From Petropleomorpha daqingensis (GTDB taxonomy: Bacteria > Actinomycetota > Actinomycetes > Mycobacteriales > Geodermatophilaceae), in assembly GCF_013408985.1 (NCBI RefSeq), contig NZ_JACBZT010000001.1:2666001-2730000 (forward strand): 64,000 bases of DNA. The letters run 5' to 3'. The number at the start of each line of letters is the position of its first letter. The stretch's first letter is position 1. Made by a program: the position numbers and the translations under genes. Below the pieces are notes generated by a model, which was given only the letters and a program-made list of their open reading frames with translations, made no database searches and had not been told where the DNA came from. Positions 1 through 8,223 of the stretch are shown here, one piece after another.

Positions 1-32
1 AGAAGGACGAGAACGACCGCAAGAGTGCTGCC

Positions 33-935
33 TCAGCGGCGCGCGAACGCGCGGCGCAGCCGGTCGCCGATGACCAGCGGTGTGCCCAGCTCCCGCCAGA
101 TCCAGCGGGCGACCTTCCAACCGTGATCGCGGATGTCGTCCTCGCGCAGCTTCTCCTCGAACACGGCATCGCCTGGCTCCTGGCCGGGCCGCAGCAACCG
201 CCCGTACTTGATCCGGCCGTCGAACTCGGCGATGGTCCGGTGCTCGCGCCAGCCGAAGTCGCACCGGGCGACCTCGCTACCGTCGAGGCGGCGAAGCCTC
301 ACCTGCAGGTCGGGAGCCGGCAGTCCGAGCCGCTTCATCAGCACGCGGCTGCGGCTCTCCCCGACGCTCTCACTGCGCCCGTCGGCGAACGCCACCACCC
401 GGGCCGCCCGGCGCACTCCCGGCACGGCGCCCATGCGGGACAGGCGGTCGGAGAGCAGCTCTTTCGTCGTCCACCCGGTGGCCAGAGCGGCGTCGAGCGT
501 GACGACGGCCTGCTCGAACGGCAGTGTGCGCGCGACGTCGACGGCGGTCCGGGAGAGGTCGGTGACCTCGAGTCCGTTCAGCTCCGTCACCTCGTCGTCC
601 GCGAGACGGGCGATGTGCAGGTGGATGCGACGGGTCCCGCTACCGCTCGCCGGCGGCCGGCGCGTGATGTGCACCCGGTCGAAGCGGACGTTCCAGGTCG
701 GCAGGCCGTGCAGCACGGCGGCCGAGAGATGGCTGACCACGCCGGGCAGGCGCAGCCCGGCGACAGTTGCCATCACGACGGCGGCGTGCCGCTCGTCGTC
801 ACCTGCTGGCGGATCGCCGGGCGTGTACGTGCCGCGCTGCAACCGGACCAGCTCTCCGCGCCGGACGAGCCGGGCCAGTTCGTCGTCGGTCATCCCGTCG
901 GCGAGGGCGGCGGCGCGGCGCAGCAGATCGGCCAT
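33..935 (-). CDS. AbiEi-antitoxin-like protein with C-terminal DUF559-type domain
   Basis: This 300-residue protein belongs to a multi-copy actinobacterial family annotated as type IV toxin-antitoxin AbiEi-like antitoxin domain proteins. Residues 1-50 (MADLLRRAAALADGMTDDEL onward) form the winged-helix AbiEi-type N-terminus. The C-terminal third (AEFDGRIKY, then EEKLREDDIRDHGWKVARW) resembles the restriction-endonuclease-like DUF559/VSR fold. The start was set at the ATG at 935 because GAGGA lies just upstream; the frame stays open much further upstream but reads through low-complexity sequence. No toxin (AbiEii) gene adjoins it here, so activity in a toxin-antitoxin pair is doubtful. The family call is fairly secure; the function is unknown. 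Confidence 0.8.
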   Translation of the reverse strand: MADLLRRAAALADGMTDDELARLVRRGELVRLQRGTYTPGDPPAGDDERHAAVVMATVAGLRLPGVVSHLSAAVLHGLPTWNVRFDRVHITRRPPASGSGTRRIHLHIARLADDEVTELNGLEVTDLSRTAVDVARTLPFEQAVVTLDAALATGWTTKELLSDRLSRMGAVPGVRRAARVVAFADGRSESVGESRSRVLMKRLGLPAPDLQVRLRRLDGSEVARCDFGWREHRTIAEFDGRIKYGRLLRPGQEPGDAVFEEKLREDDIRDHGWKVARWIWRELGTPLVIGDRLRRAFARR

Positions 936-1017
936 GACCGGATCCTCGCGCCGATCCGACCGCCTCCACGAGAGCTGACACAGGGTTGTGGATGGTCGCT
1001 CTTGCTGTGATTTCGGT

Positions 1018-1047
1018 GCTCTTGCGGTGCTGCAGCACCGCAAGAGC
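1018..1047. repeat. 30-bp perfect palindrome upstream of the AbiEi-like gene
   Basis: Two 15-base arms beginning GCTCTTGCGGTGCTG meet without a spacer. The arm core ACCGCAAGAG recurs at 1057-1066 and, beyond the 3' end of the AbiEi-like gene, at 16-25. The motif therefore brackets that gene. It could be an operator, a terminator or a dispersed repeat; the sequence alone does not decide. Confidence 0.7.
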
Positions 1048-1084
1048 CGGTGAACAACCGCAAGAGTGGCGGCAGCGAGGAGCG

Positions 1085-1333
1085 CTAAGGGGCGGGGGAG
1101 GGCTCCTGGGGTGCGGCGTCCAGGTCGGCCGCCTCCGTGCCACGAACGGCGTCCTTGCGGCGCGGCTGGGCGGCGAAGCGCAGCAGCGCCACGACGACGT
1201 AGCCACCGAGCAGGCACCACGGCAGCCGGCCGGTCATCTCCTCGACGGTGAGGTCGCCGCGCAGGTAGAGCGCCAGCAGCGGCAGGGCCAGCACGAACCC
1301 GACCCCGAGCACGTCCCAGCGGAAAGGGCTCAT
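1085..1333 (-). CDS. Small two-helix membrane protein, last gene of the flh operon
   Basis: The protein has 82 residues and I do not recognise it. Two hydrophobic helices, about residues 8-25 and 37-53, are joined by a short polar turn and followed by a charged, Ala/Pro-rich tail. The ATG at 1333 overlaps the TGA of the preceding FlhF-like gene (ATGA), so the two are almost certainly co-translated. Its place at the end of the flagellar export operon suggests a membrane role linked to flagella, but that is inference only. Confidence 0.65.
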   Translation of the reverse strand: MSPFRWDVLGVGFVLALPLLALYLRGDLTVEEMTGRLPWCLLGGYVVVALLRFAAQPRRKDAVRGTEAADLDAAPQEPSPAP

Positions 1334-3888
1334 GCCTGGAGCGTCTCCAGCCGCTCGCAGAGCACCGACGCCCAGCGGTGCGCGGTGGCCGGCACGCCGT
1401 CGAGGAGGGCCACGGGCGTATCCACCCGGGCGAGCACCGCGGCCGGGTCGACGGACAGGTCGGCGTCCTGGACGACGAGCGCGTCGGCGCGGGGCAGCCC
1501 GCCGAGCCACTGCTCGAGGTCCTCCGGCTTGCGGGTGGCCTCGACGACGGCCCACACCGCGGTCGGCGACCAGATCGCCAGCATCTGCGACATCCAGTAG
1601 GCGTCGGTGCGCAGCGGGGCGTCGACGGCGACGATCGTCATGGTCCCGGAGCGCTCGGCGTCCTGCCGGCGGCCGATGGCGGCGTCGAGGGTGGTGATCC
1701 GGTTGCCCTTCGGCGCCAGCGCGGCCAGGTCGCCACGGGTCGCCCACAGCACGCGCTCGGGGTCCAGCCGCAGCGAGGCGGCCAGCGAGCGGGCGGCGCG
1801 GAGGGTCTCGACGCCCGGGCCCACGAGGAACAGCACCTCGCCGGGGCCGGTCGGCAGCTGCGGCGCGGCCGGCAGCCGCACGGCCAGCGCCGCGGTCAGG
1901 GCGGCGTAGGTGCCGTGCGCCGCGGCGTCGGCGGCGAAGCCGGCGCCGAGCAGCTGCTCGGTGAGCCCGAACGACACCAGCCGGGTCACCAGGTCACCGG
2001 ACGGCGCCGCGGCGGGCACCGGCGCGGTCGCCGGGAGCGCCGGGGCCTCGACCGCGGGGGCCTCGACCGCGGCAGCCTCGATCACCGGGGCAGCGACGAC
2101 GACCGGCTCGACCAGGACCGGCTGGGACATGGGGGTCTCCTCGACCTCGACCTCGACCTCGGCCACGGGGGCGGCCGGCTCGCCGGGCTCGACGTAGTCG
2201 GCGTCCGGCAGCGGCGCGAACGGCAGGCGGACGACGGTGGCCAGCGGGGCGGCCGGTGCGGGCATGGGGGCGGTCTCCGGGGTGGTCGGCCTGGGCGTAG
2301 CCGCCGAGGCGGAGGCGCGGGACGCCGACGGCGGCACCGGCGGCAGGCCGCCGCGCCGGCCGGACAGCGGCGGCAGCAGCGAGAGCGGCGACATGACGGT
2401 GGTCGCGTCCATCTGCATGGGCGCCGGGTCGCTGGCGGTGCGCGCGAGAGGCGGCATCGGCAGTTCGACGACCGGCTCCTCGACCGGCTCGGCGATGGCG
2501 ACCGGCTCGGGCGCGACGGCGACGGGCACGACCTCGACCGGGACCTCGACCACGGGCGGGGCGGCGACCGGAGCGGCCGGCTCGTGTAGCACGACCTCGG
2601 CGAAGATCGGCTCGTCCGGGGTGACGTCGGTCCACGTCGGCTCGGCCTCGACCGGCGCGGCCTCCGTCCAGACGGGCGCGGCCGGGGCCGGGTCGCCCCA
2701 CAGCGGCTGCGGCTCGACCGCCGGCTCCGGCGCGGGCTCCCACGACGTCTCGACCACGGGCTCGACGAAGCTCTCGACGACGGGCTCGGAGAACGGCTCG
2801 GCGAAGGTCTCGGCGGCCGCAGCGGCGGGCAGCGGCGCCTCGACGGCGGCCGGCGACGAGCCGGCCAGCACGGTGCGCAGGATGTCGGCGAGGGCCTCGT
2901 CGGACTGACCCTGGGCCAGCGCCGCCCGCAGGATGTCGGCGATGACCTCCTCGCGCGGCGAGGACGACGGAGCGGGCTCCTCGACCACCGGAGCCGGCGC
3001 CGGGGCAGGTGCCTCGGCGACCGGGGCCTCGGCAGCCCAGGTCGGGAACACCATCGGGCGCACCCCGGGGGACTGCTCCTCGTGCTCGTCCACCGGTTCC
3101 TCCTCCTGGTGCTGCGCACCCGACTGTGCCGTCTTCTCCGCCGCCCGGACGATCGCTGCCCAGTTCGGCCGGGATGGTTCGTGGTCGCGGTGCTCGTCCG
3201 CAGGTTCGGGTGCGGTCTCGACCGCGGGTTCCTCCAGGGCCTCCTGCACGGCCTGGCGCACCTCACGGTCACCCGACACCATGCGGGCCAGCGCTGCGGT
3301 GAAGGGGGAGGGTGCCGACGACGCGCCGGAGCCCGAGATCACCGGTCCCTCGTCGTCCGTCTCCACCGTGGGCCACTCGTGAACCGGGACCACCGGCTTC
3401 ACCGGCTCGGGGCTGAACGCCCGCTCCGGGGTGAAGGCGCGCGTCGCCTTCTTCGCCGCGGCGGCCGCGGGGGCCACGGCGGACTTCTTCGCGCTCTCCG
3501 CGGCGGCGCGCTGGAAGGCGCTGCGGGTGTAGGTCGGCAGCGGCTCGGCCGGGCCGTCGGCGCCCAGCAGGTCGGCGACCTCGTCGACCGGGTCCTCGGC
3601 CGCGGCGGCCAGCCGGGCGATCGAGGCGGCCGCGGCGCGGGCGCGCTCCTCCAGCGGAAGGTCGGACTGCGGCGTGCGGGACGCCGGCGTGCGCGGTGCC
3701 GGTCGCTTGGGGCGGGCCAGCGCATCGGGATCGACCTCGGCCACGTACCGCTCGGTCGCGAAGAAGCCCAGGACGCCCCCCGAGCGCACCCGCCGCACGC
3801 CGACGACGCGCGCCGTCGCACCGAACTGCTCTCGAGCAGCGGCGATGGCGTCGTCCCGCGTGGCGGCCTCAACGGATCGCAACGGCAC
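1330..3888 (-). CDS. flhF: FlhF-like protein with huge acidic linker and degenerate GTPase domain
   Basis: FlhF is an SRP-type GTPase that controls flagellar placement and number. Residues 1-55 match the FlhF N-terminal B domain (EAATRDDAIAAAREQFG, RRVRSGGVLGFF), and residues about 630-852 occupy the position of the NG GTPase domain. The P-loop position reads LVGPGVETLRAARSL (about 688), which lacks the Gly-Lys-Thr needed for nucleotide binding, and no DTAGR or TKxD motif is evident. A Pro/Val/Glu/Ala-rich linker of more than 500 residues, with recurrent VEEPV-type units, separates the two parts, giving 852 residues against about 400 normally. It overlaps flhA by 20 nt. It may be a scaffold rather than a GTPase. 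Confidence 0.75.
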   Translation of the reverse strand: MPLRSVEAATRDDAIAAAREQFGATARVVGVRRVRSGGVLGFFATERYVAEVDPDALARPKRPAPRTPASRTPQSDLPLEERARAAAASIARLAAAAEDPVDEVADLLGADGPAEPLPTYTRSAFQRAAAESAKKSAVAPAAAAAKKATRAFTPERAFSPEPVKPVVPVHEWPTVETDDEGPVISGSGASSAPSPFTAALARMVSGDREVRQAVQEALEEPAVETAPEPADEHRDHEPSRPNWAAIVRAAEKTAQSGAQHQEEEPVDEHEEQSPGVRPMVFPTWAAEAPVAEAPAPAPAPVVEEPAPSSSPREEVIADILRAALAQGQSDEALADILRTVLAGSSPAAVEAPLPAAAAAETFAEPFSEPVVESFVEPVVETSWEPAPEPAVEPQPLWGDPAPAAPVWTEAAPVEAEPTWTDVTPDEPIFAEVVLHEPAAPVAAPPVVEVPVEVVPVAVAPEPVAIAEPVEEPVVELPMPPLARTASDPAPMQMDATTVMSPLSLLPPLSGRRGGLPPVPPSASRASASAATPRPTTPETAPMPAPAAPLATVVRLPFAPLPDADYVEPGEPAAPVAEVEVEVEETPMSQPVLVEPVVVAAPVIEAAAVEAPAVEAPALPATAPVPAAAPSGDLVTRLVSFGLTEQLLGAGFAADAAAHGTYAALTAALAVRLPAAPQLPTGPGEVLFLVGPGVETLRAARSLAASLRLDPERVLWATRGDLAALAPKGNRITTLDAAIGRRQDAERSGTMTIVAVDAPLRTDAYWMSQMLAIWSPTAVWAVVEATRKPEDLEQWLGGLPRADALVVQDADLSVDPAAVLARVDTPVALLDGVPATAHRWASVLCERLETLQA

Positions 3889-5914
3889 CGCTCACAACTC
3901 CCAGCGACTCGATCTGCGCTGTCCGGGACACCTCGGTGTAGGAGATCACCGGCAGCCTGGGCAGGACCTGACGGATCAGCCGCGAGAGCGCCGCGCGCAC
4001 CTGCGGTGAGCACACCAGGACCGGGGAGAGGCCCGACCGCTCGGCCTCCTCGAGCATTCCGGAGCAGCCGTGGACGAGGGCGTCCACGGCGCCGGCGTCG
4101 ATGGCGAGCACCTGGCCGCCGTCGGTCTGCCGGATGGACTCCAGCAGCCGCTGCTCGAAGCCGGGGTCGAGCGTCAGCACGTGCAGCCGCTCGTCGGCCG
4201 TGACGTAGGGCTGGCTGATCGCCGAGCCGAGCGCCGCGCGGGCCGCTTCGATCAGGCCGTCCACGTCGGTCGACGTCTTCGCCCGGACCGAGAGCGCCTC
4301 GAAGATGCGCACCAGGTCGCGGATGGAGACGTTCTCCTCGAGCAGGCCGTGCAGGACGCGCTGGATCTCGCCGAGCGTGAGCAGCGTGGGCGTGAGCTCC
4401 TCGACGACGATCGGGTGCGTCCGGCGGACCATCTCGACCAGCAGCTTGACGTCCTCGCGGCCGAGCAGGTCGGCGGCGTTCTGCCGGACGACCTCGGCCA
4501 GGTGCGTGGTGATGACCGAGGATCTGTCGACGACGGTCGCGCCGGCCATCTCCGCCTGCCGCTGCAGCTCCATCGGGACCCACTTGGCCGGCAGCCCGAA
4601 CACCGGCTCGCGGGTCGGCTTGCCGGGCAGGCCGTCGAGGTTGTCGCCGATGGCCAGCACCGTGCCGGCGGGGGAGATGCCCTTGGCGGCGGGGACGCCG
4701 TTGAGCCAGATGACGTACTGCGACGAGGGCAGGTCGAGGTTGTCGCGGGTCCGGACCAGGGGGATGACCAGGCCGGAGTCCATGGCGACCTTCCGGCGCA
4801 GCGCCTTGACCCGGTCGAGCAGGTCGCCGCCGCGGGCGCTGTCCACCAGGTCGACCAGGTCGAAGGCCACCTCGAGCTCGAGCGGGTCGACCCGCATCTT
4901 CTCGGCGATCGCCTCGGGGGAGTCGGGCTTGGGCTCGTTCTCCGCCGCGAGCGCGCGGGCCTCGGCCTCCTCGTCGACGACCGGCGCCTCCTTCATGCGC
5001 GCGGCCATGATGAGGAACAGCCCGCCGACTACGGCGAACGGCAGCTTGGGCAGGCCCGGGATCAGGCAGAGGGCCACCGCGGCGCCGCCGGCGATCCGCA
5101 GCGGCTGCTTGTAGCGGCCCAGCTGGCCGAGCAGGTCGGTGCCCATGTCGGCGTCGGAGGCCGAGCGGGTGACGATGATGCCGGTCGCGGTCGAGATGAG
5201 CAGCGCCGGGATCTGGGAGACCAGGCCGTCACCGACGGACAGCAGCGAGTACTGGCTGACGGCGTCCGCGGGGGACAGGCCGCGCTGGATGACGCCGATC
5301 GCGAAGCCGCCGATCAGGTTGATCAGCGTGATGATGATCGCCGCGATGGCGTCGCCCTTGACGAACTTCGAGGCACCGTCCATCGAGCCGTAGAAGTCGG
5401 CCTCGGCGGTGACCTCGGCGCGGCGCTTGCGCGCCTGCTGCTCGTTGATCAGGCCGGCGTTGAGGTCGGCGTCGATCGCCATCTGCTTGCCGGGCATGGC
5501 GTCGAGGGTGAAGCGGGCACCGACCTCGGCCACGCGGCCGGCACCGTTGGTGATGACGACGAACTGGATGATCGTCAGGATCACGAAGATCACGAGCCCG
5601 ACGACCAGCGAGCCGCCGACGACGAAGTGGCCGAACGCGTCGATGACCTTGCCGGCGAAGCCGTCGGTGAGCACCAGGCGGGTCGAGGAGACGTTCAGCG
5701 CCAGCCGGAACAGCGTGGCGATGAGGATCAGCGACGGGAACACCGAGAAGTCCAGCGACCGCTTGATCTGCATCGAGACCAGCAGGATCAGCAGCGCGGC
5801 GGTGATGTTCAGCCCGAGCAGCAGGTCGAGGACCGCCGAGGGCAGCGGCACCACGAGCATGAGCACGATGGAGACGACGCCGACGGGCACGGCGACCTTC
5901 GACATCTTGCCCAC
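3869..5914 (-). CDS. flhA: Flagellar export gate protein FlhA
   Basis: FlhA is the nonameric export-gate channel of the flagellar type III secretion system and is the docking platform for export chaperones. The length of 681 residues is typical. N-terminal transmembrane helices run to about residue 310; the FHIPEP-family signature is seen at about residues 127-154 (RVAEVGARFTLDAMPGKQMA), followed by EADFYGSMDGASKFVKGDA. The C-terminal cytosolic domain fills about residues 340-681. The start is GTG at 5914; an in-frame ATG three codons later is an alternative. It lies 107 nt downstream of flhB, beyond a strong hairpin, and overlaps the FlhF-like gene. Confidence 0.97.
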   Translation of the reverse strand: MGKMSKVAVPVGVVSIVLMLVVPLPSAVLDLLLGLNITAALLILLVSMQIKRSLDFSVFPSLILIATLFRLALNVSSTRLVLTDGFAGKVIDAFGHFVVGGSLVVGLVIFVILTIIQFVVITNGAGRVAEVGARFTLDAMPGKQMAIDADLNAGLINEQQARKRRAEVTAEADFYGSMDGASKFVKGDAIAAIIITLINLIGGFAIGVIQRGLSPADAVSQYSLLSVGDGLVSQIPALLISTATGIIVTRSASDADMGTDLLGQLGRYKQPLRIAGGAAVALCLIPGLPKLPFAVVGGLFLIMAARMKEAPVVDEEAEARALAAENEPKPDSPEAIAEKMRVDPLELEVAFDLVDLVDSARGGDLLDRVKALRRKVAMDSGLVIPLVRTRDNLDLPSSQYVIWLNGVPAAKGISPAGTVLAIGDNLDGLPGKPTREPVFGLPAKWVPMELQRQAEMAGATVVDRSSVITTHLAEVVRQNAADLLGREDVKLLVEMVRRTHPIVVEELTPTLLTLGEIQRVLHGLLEENVSIRDLVRIFEALSVRAKTSTDVDGLIEAARAALGSAISQPYVTADERLHVLTLDPGFEQRLLESIRQTDGGQVLAIDAGAVDALVHGCSGMLEEAERSGLSPVLVCSPQVRAALSRLIRQVLPRLPVISYTEVSRTAQIESLGVVSGAVAIR

Positions 5915-5966
5915 GGTGGACCTATCGGCAGTCCGCCGTCCCGGTGATACCTATCGCCAGCTCAAG

Positions 5967-6019
5967 GACCCCCTCCTCCCCACCGCTCGCAAGCTCGCGG
6001 CGGTGCCCGGGAGGGGGCC
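5967..6019 (-). terminator. Long imperfect hairpin between flhB and flhA
   Basis: The outer stem pairs a C5TCC run at 5969-5976 with a GGAGG5 run at 6010-6017, and the inner stem pairs CACCGC at 5981-5986 with GCGGTG at 6000-6005 in the same register. It begins 3 nt after the flhB stop codon. No U-tract follows, so it may attenuate rather than end transcription into flhA. It resembles the elements at 14158-14208 and 54891-54949. Confidence 0.6.
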
Positions 6020-6021
6020 GA

Positions 6022-7170
6022 TCAAGCGGTAACGGGTGAGCGGCGTCGTCCGGCCTTGGGCAGGCCCTCGGTGTCCGGCGCCTCGAAGCCGGGCCGGTGG
6101 AAGCCGCCGACCACGCCGCGTGCGGTGAGGTGCATGACGAAGGCGAGCACCCGGGCCACGGCGGTGAACAGCTGCGCCGGTACCTCCTGGCCGATGTCGC
6201 AGGAGGCGTGCAGCGCCCGGGCCAGCGGGATGTCCTGCACGAGCGGCACCCGTGCCTCGGCGGCCACCTCGCGCAGCTTGGCGGCGATCTCGTCGGCGCC
6301 CTTGGCGACCACCCGCGGCGCGCCCTTCGCCGGCTCGTACTTCAGCGCCACCGCGACGTGGGTCGGGTTGACCAGCAGGACGTCGGCGTCCTTGACGTCG
6401 GTCATCATCCGGTTGCGCGACATCGCCATCTGCAGGCCCTTGCGGTGGGCCTTCATGTGCGGGTCGCCCTCGGACTGCTTGTGCTCCTGCTGGATCTCGT
6501 ACTTGCTCATCTTGAGCTGCTTCATCGTGCGCGTCCGGACGATCACGTAGTCGGCGATCGCGATGACCAGGCCGGTGATGGCGATCGTCCGCATGAGCAG
6601 GACGGCGCAGTCGGCGAAGGTGCCGGTGACCGACGACAGCGGCAGCGCACCGGCGGAGGACACCAGCGCCTTGGCCTTGCCGACCGTCACCAGGACGACG
6701 GAGGCCAGCGCCGCCGTCTTGATCAGGGCCTTGACCGCCTCCCACAGACCCTGGGTGCCGAACATCCGCTTGATGCCCTTGAACGGGTTCAGCTTCTTCA
6801 GGCTCGGCTTGATCGCCTTGCCCGAGACCGACACCCCGCCCTGGGCCGCCGTCGCCGCGACGCCGGCCAGCATCAGGGCCAGCGCGGTGGGCAGCACCGT
6901 GGTGAGGAAGCCGGACAGCGCCTCCCCCAGGAGGTCGGAGATGGCCGAGGTCTCCGGGTGCTTGGCGACCGCGCCGACCTTCACGAACAGCTGCTGCACG
7001 GTGGTGAACGACTTGCTCACCAGCATGGGCAGCATCACGCTCGCCACGGCCACACCGATCCACGTCCCCAGTTCGGGGGTGCGGGCGATCTGCCCTTCCT
7101 TGCGCGCCTTCTTCAGGCGCTGGGGAGTCGGTTTCTCTGTCTTCTCACCACCCGGACCGTCCTTCGCCAT
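6022..7170 (-). CDS. flhB: Flagellar export switch protein FlhB
   Basis: FlhB is the export-gate protein that switches substrate class from rod/hook to filament. The 382-residue protein has the conserved N-terminal motif EKTEKPTPQRLKKARKEGQI, four membrane helices between about residues 32 and 215, and the autocleavage site NPTH at residues 268-271 within LLVNPTHVAVALKYE. The C-terminal cytosolic domain is complete and carries a short basic tail. It starts 4 nt after fliR. All residues expected for autocleavage are present. Confidence 0.97.
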   Translation of the reverse strand: MAKDGPGGEKTEKPTPQRLKKARKEGQIARTPELGTWIGVAVASVMLPMLVSKSFTTVQQLFVKVGAVAKHPETSAISDLLGEALSGFLTTVLPTALALMLAGVAATAAQGGVSVSGKAIKPSLKKLNPFKGIKRMFGTQGLWEAVKALIKTAALASVVLVTVGKAKALVSSAGALPLSSVTGTFADCAVLLMRTIAITGLVIAIADYVIVRTRTMKQLKMSKYEIQQEHKQSEGDPHMKAHRKGLQMAMSRNRMMTDVKDADVLLVNPTHVAVALKYEPAKGAPRVVAKGADEIAAKLREVAAEARVPLVQDIPLARALHASCDIGQEVPAQLFTAVARVLAFVMHLTARGVVGGFHRPGFEAPDTEGLPKAGRRRSPVTA

Positions 7171-7174
7171 CGGG

Positions 7175-7939
7175 CTACCCGCCCTTCAGCGAGACGATGG
7201 CGCGGGTGGCGTGCTCGATCAGGGTGTCGAGCGCCGGCGGCAGCAGCGGGAAGGTCAGCCCCAGCAGGCTCAGGGTGATCATGATCTTCACCGGGAAGCC
7301 GAGCTGGAAGATGTTGAGCGCGGGTGCCGCCTTGGACAGCAGGGCCAGTGCCACGTCGGCCAGCAGCAGGACGGCGACCAGCGGACCGGCGATCTGCAGG
7401 GCCGCCAGGAACATCATCGACAGCGCGGTGAGCAGCACGTGGCCCAGCTGGTCGGTCGGCACGGTGCCGCCGACCGGCAGCCCCTCGTACGACGTGGCGA
7501 ACCCGCGGACCAGCATCATGTGCCCGCCGCTGGTGAACAGCAGCGTGCTGGCCAGCGTGTAGTGCAACCGCCCGACGTTGCTGGTCACGGTCATGGCCAT
7601 CGGGTCGTACGCCGGCTGCAGCGAGAACCCGCCGGTGAGGTCGATGAGGTCGCCGGCCATCTGCACCGCGGTGAACAGCACCTGGACGATGAAGCCGAGC
7701 CCGGCTCCGATCGCCACCTCGGTGACGACGCCGACGAGCAGGAAGCCCGGCGTCGGCTCGGGCATGTTCGCCGTGACCTTGTGCAGCAGCGCCACGGAGA
7801 GGGCGAGCGCCAGCGCGCCCTTCACCGGTGCGGGGATGCCGCGGGAGTTGAAGGGCGGCGCGAGCATCACGAAGCCCGCGGCCCGGCAGGTGGCCAGCAG
7901 CAGTCCGGCCAGGGTGACCGCGGGGACCGAGAGGTCCAC
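7175..7939 (-). CDS. fliR: Flagellar export gate protein FliR
   Basis: FliR forms the export-gate core together with FliP and FliQ. The 254-residue polytopic protein shows the family features GFVMLAPPFNSRGIPAPVKG near the N-terminus and VLLADVALALLSKAAP, with NIFQLGFPVKI, in the C-terminal half. Length and hydrophobic pattern (about six helices) are normal. It lies 4 nt after fliQ and 4 nt before flhB in the fliOPQR-flhB order usual for bacteria. Confidence 0.95.
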   Translation of the reverse strand: MDLSVPAVTLAGLLLATCRAAGFVMLAPPFNSRGIPAPVKGALALALSVALLHKVTANMPEPTPGFLLVGVVTEVAIGAGLGFIVQVLFTAVQMAGDLIDLTGGFSLQPAYDPMAMTVTSNVGRLHYTLASTLLFTSGGHMMLVRGFATSYEGLPVGGTVPTDQLGHVLLTALSMMFLAALQIAGPLVAVLLLADVALALLSKAAPALNIFQLGFPVKIMITLSLLGLTFPLLPPALDTLIEHATRAIVSLKGG

Positions 7940-7943
7940 GGGC

Positions 7944-8219
7944 CTACGTCCGGCCGAGCAGCGTCGGCAGCATGTCGAACAGCGACTGGGTGAAGCTCAC
8001 CAGCTCGGAGAGCACCCAGTTGCCCGACACGAGCAGCGCGATCGCGACGGCGATCATCTTCGGGACGAACGAGAGCGTCTGCTCCTGGATCTGGGTCGCC
8101 GCCTGGAACAGCGAGATCAGGAAGCCGACGAGCAGCGCGGTCAGCAGGACCGGCGCGGCCACCTTGGCGGCCAGCATCATCGTCTGCAGCGCGAGCTCGG
8201 TCACCTGCGTGTCGGTCAC
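7944..8219 (-). CDS. fliQ: Flagellar export gate protein FliQ
   Basis: FliQ is the small two-helix component of the export gate. The 91-residue protein has helices at about 15-38 and 53-75 flanking the conserved loop SLFQAATQIQEQTLSFVPK, a hallmark of the family. It sits 4 nt downstream of fliP and 4 nt upstream of fliR, so the three are translated as a block. Confidence 0.95.
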   Translation of the reverse strand: MTDTQVTELALQTMMLAAKVAAPVLLTALLVGFLISLFQAATQIQEQTLSFVPKMIAVAIALLVSGNWVLSELVSFTQSLFDMLPTLLGRT

Positions 8220-8223
8220 GGCG

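Noticed and set aside
33-935. Idea that the AbiEi-like gene forms a complete toxin-antitoxin pair
   Set aside because: No AbiEii-type nucleotidyltransferase is encoded next to it within the window.
1378-2589. Long plus-strand open frame opposite the FlhF-like gene, rich in Gly and Arg
   Set aside because: It is antisense to a gene with recognised domains and has the composition expected of a shadow frame in high-GC DNA.
4070-5947. 625-residue plus-strand open frame opposite flhA
   Set aside because: The translation is Asp/Gln/Arg-rich without any motif, and flhA fully explains the region.
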